Source of the DNA: Ruminococcus sp. UBA3286
Lineage (GTDB): Bacteria > Bacillota > Clostridia > Oscillospirales > Ruminococcaceae
Reading direction: 5' to 3'
Assembly (NCBI GenBank): GCA_002362135.1
Contig: DETO01000128.1
Span: forward strand, 1-5,185
DNA length: 5,185 bases
Made by a program: the position numbers and the translations under genes. Position 1 is the stretch's first letter; every line of letters starts with the position of its first letter. Below the pieces are notes generated by a model that worked only from the letters and a program-made list of their open reading frames with translations, was not told where the DNA came from and ran no database searches. Positions 5,162 through 5,185 of the stretch are shown in pieces.

Positions 5162-5185
5162 ATGAAACTTTTACAGTGCTATATT
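5162..5185 (+). CDS. 5' end of a gene cut off by the window (product undetermined)
   Basis: Eight codons are visible, MKLLQCYI, preceded by AAGGAGG. They lie 24 bases after the nadB stop, so the gene is probably co-transcribed with nadB. The opening residembles the first strand of SbcC/YhaN-like AAA ATPases (typically MKL...IENFG), but eight residues cannot establish a family. It does not look like the usual start of NadC or NadA. The alternative frame from 5134 (MSDLRIRRNYE...) also stays open to the window edge and cannot be fully excluded. Confidence 0.65.

Overview
The window carries four genes plus the first codons of a fifth. It looks like a chromosomal segment of a Gram-positive anaerobe in the Clostridia, probably an Oscillospirales/Ruminococcus-type gut bacterium. 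That placement is an inference from the AAAGGA and AAGGAGG ribosome binding sites, sigma-A-type promoters with extended -10 elements, the zinc-ribbon/TPM gene pair, and the style of the intergenic repeats. No sequence comparison could be run, so the genus is not established.

Layout: (1) Bases 1-63 hold a short palindrome-bearing repeat just beyond the end of prfB. (2) prfB (64-1176, minus strand) encodes a complete peptide chain release factor 2. It is a single uninterrupted reading frame without the programmed frameshift found in many bacteria. (3) Bases 1177-1354 are a compact divergent regulatory region with one good sigma-A promoter on each strand. The prfB promoter is wrapped by a perfect 9-bp inverted repeat, and the rightward transcript has a leader hairpin. 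(4) Two genes overlapping by 4 bp (1355-2413 and 2410-3303, plus strand) form an operon. They encode a membrane-anchored protein with two zinc ribbons and a secreted or membrane-anchored TPM-domain protein. The pair resembles YdjG/YdjH of the Bacillus subtilis pspA-ydjGHI operon, but no PspA or SPFH partner is present here. (5) Bases 3304-3679 are a noncoding stretch with a heptamer tandem repeat, a 19-bp-stem hairpin, two related 10-bp-stem hairpins, a second copy of the repeat at bases 18-57, and the nadB promoter. (6) nadB (3680-5137, plus strand) encodes L-aspartate oxidase, the first enzyme of de novo NAD synthesis, with a shortened C-terminus. (7) A strong ribosome binding site and an ATG at 5162 open another gene, which is cut off by the window edge.

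The genes do not form one pathway. prfB acts in translation termination, the middle pair is probably an envelope or membrane-stress module, and nadB belongs to cofactor synthesis. The least explained content is the set of structured repeats around 18-57 and 3458-3585 and the regulatory architecture in front of prfB.
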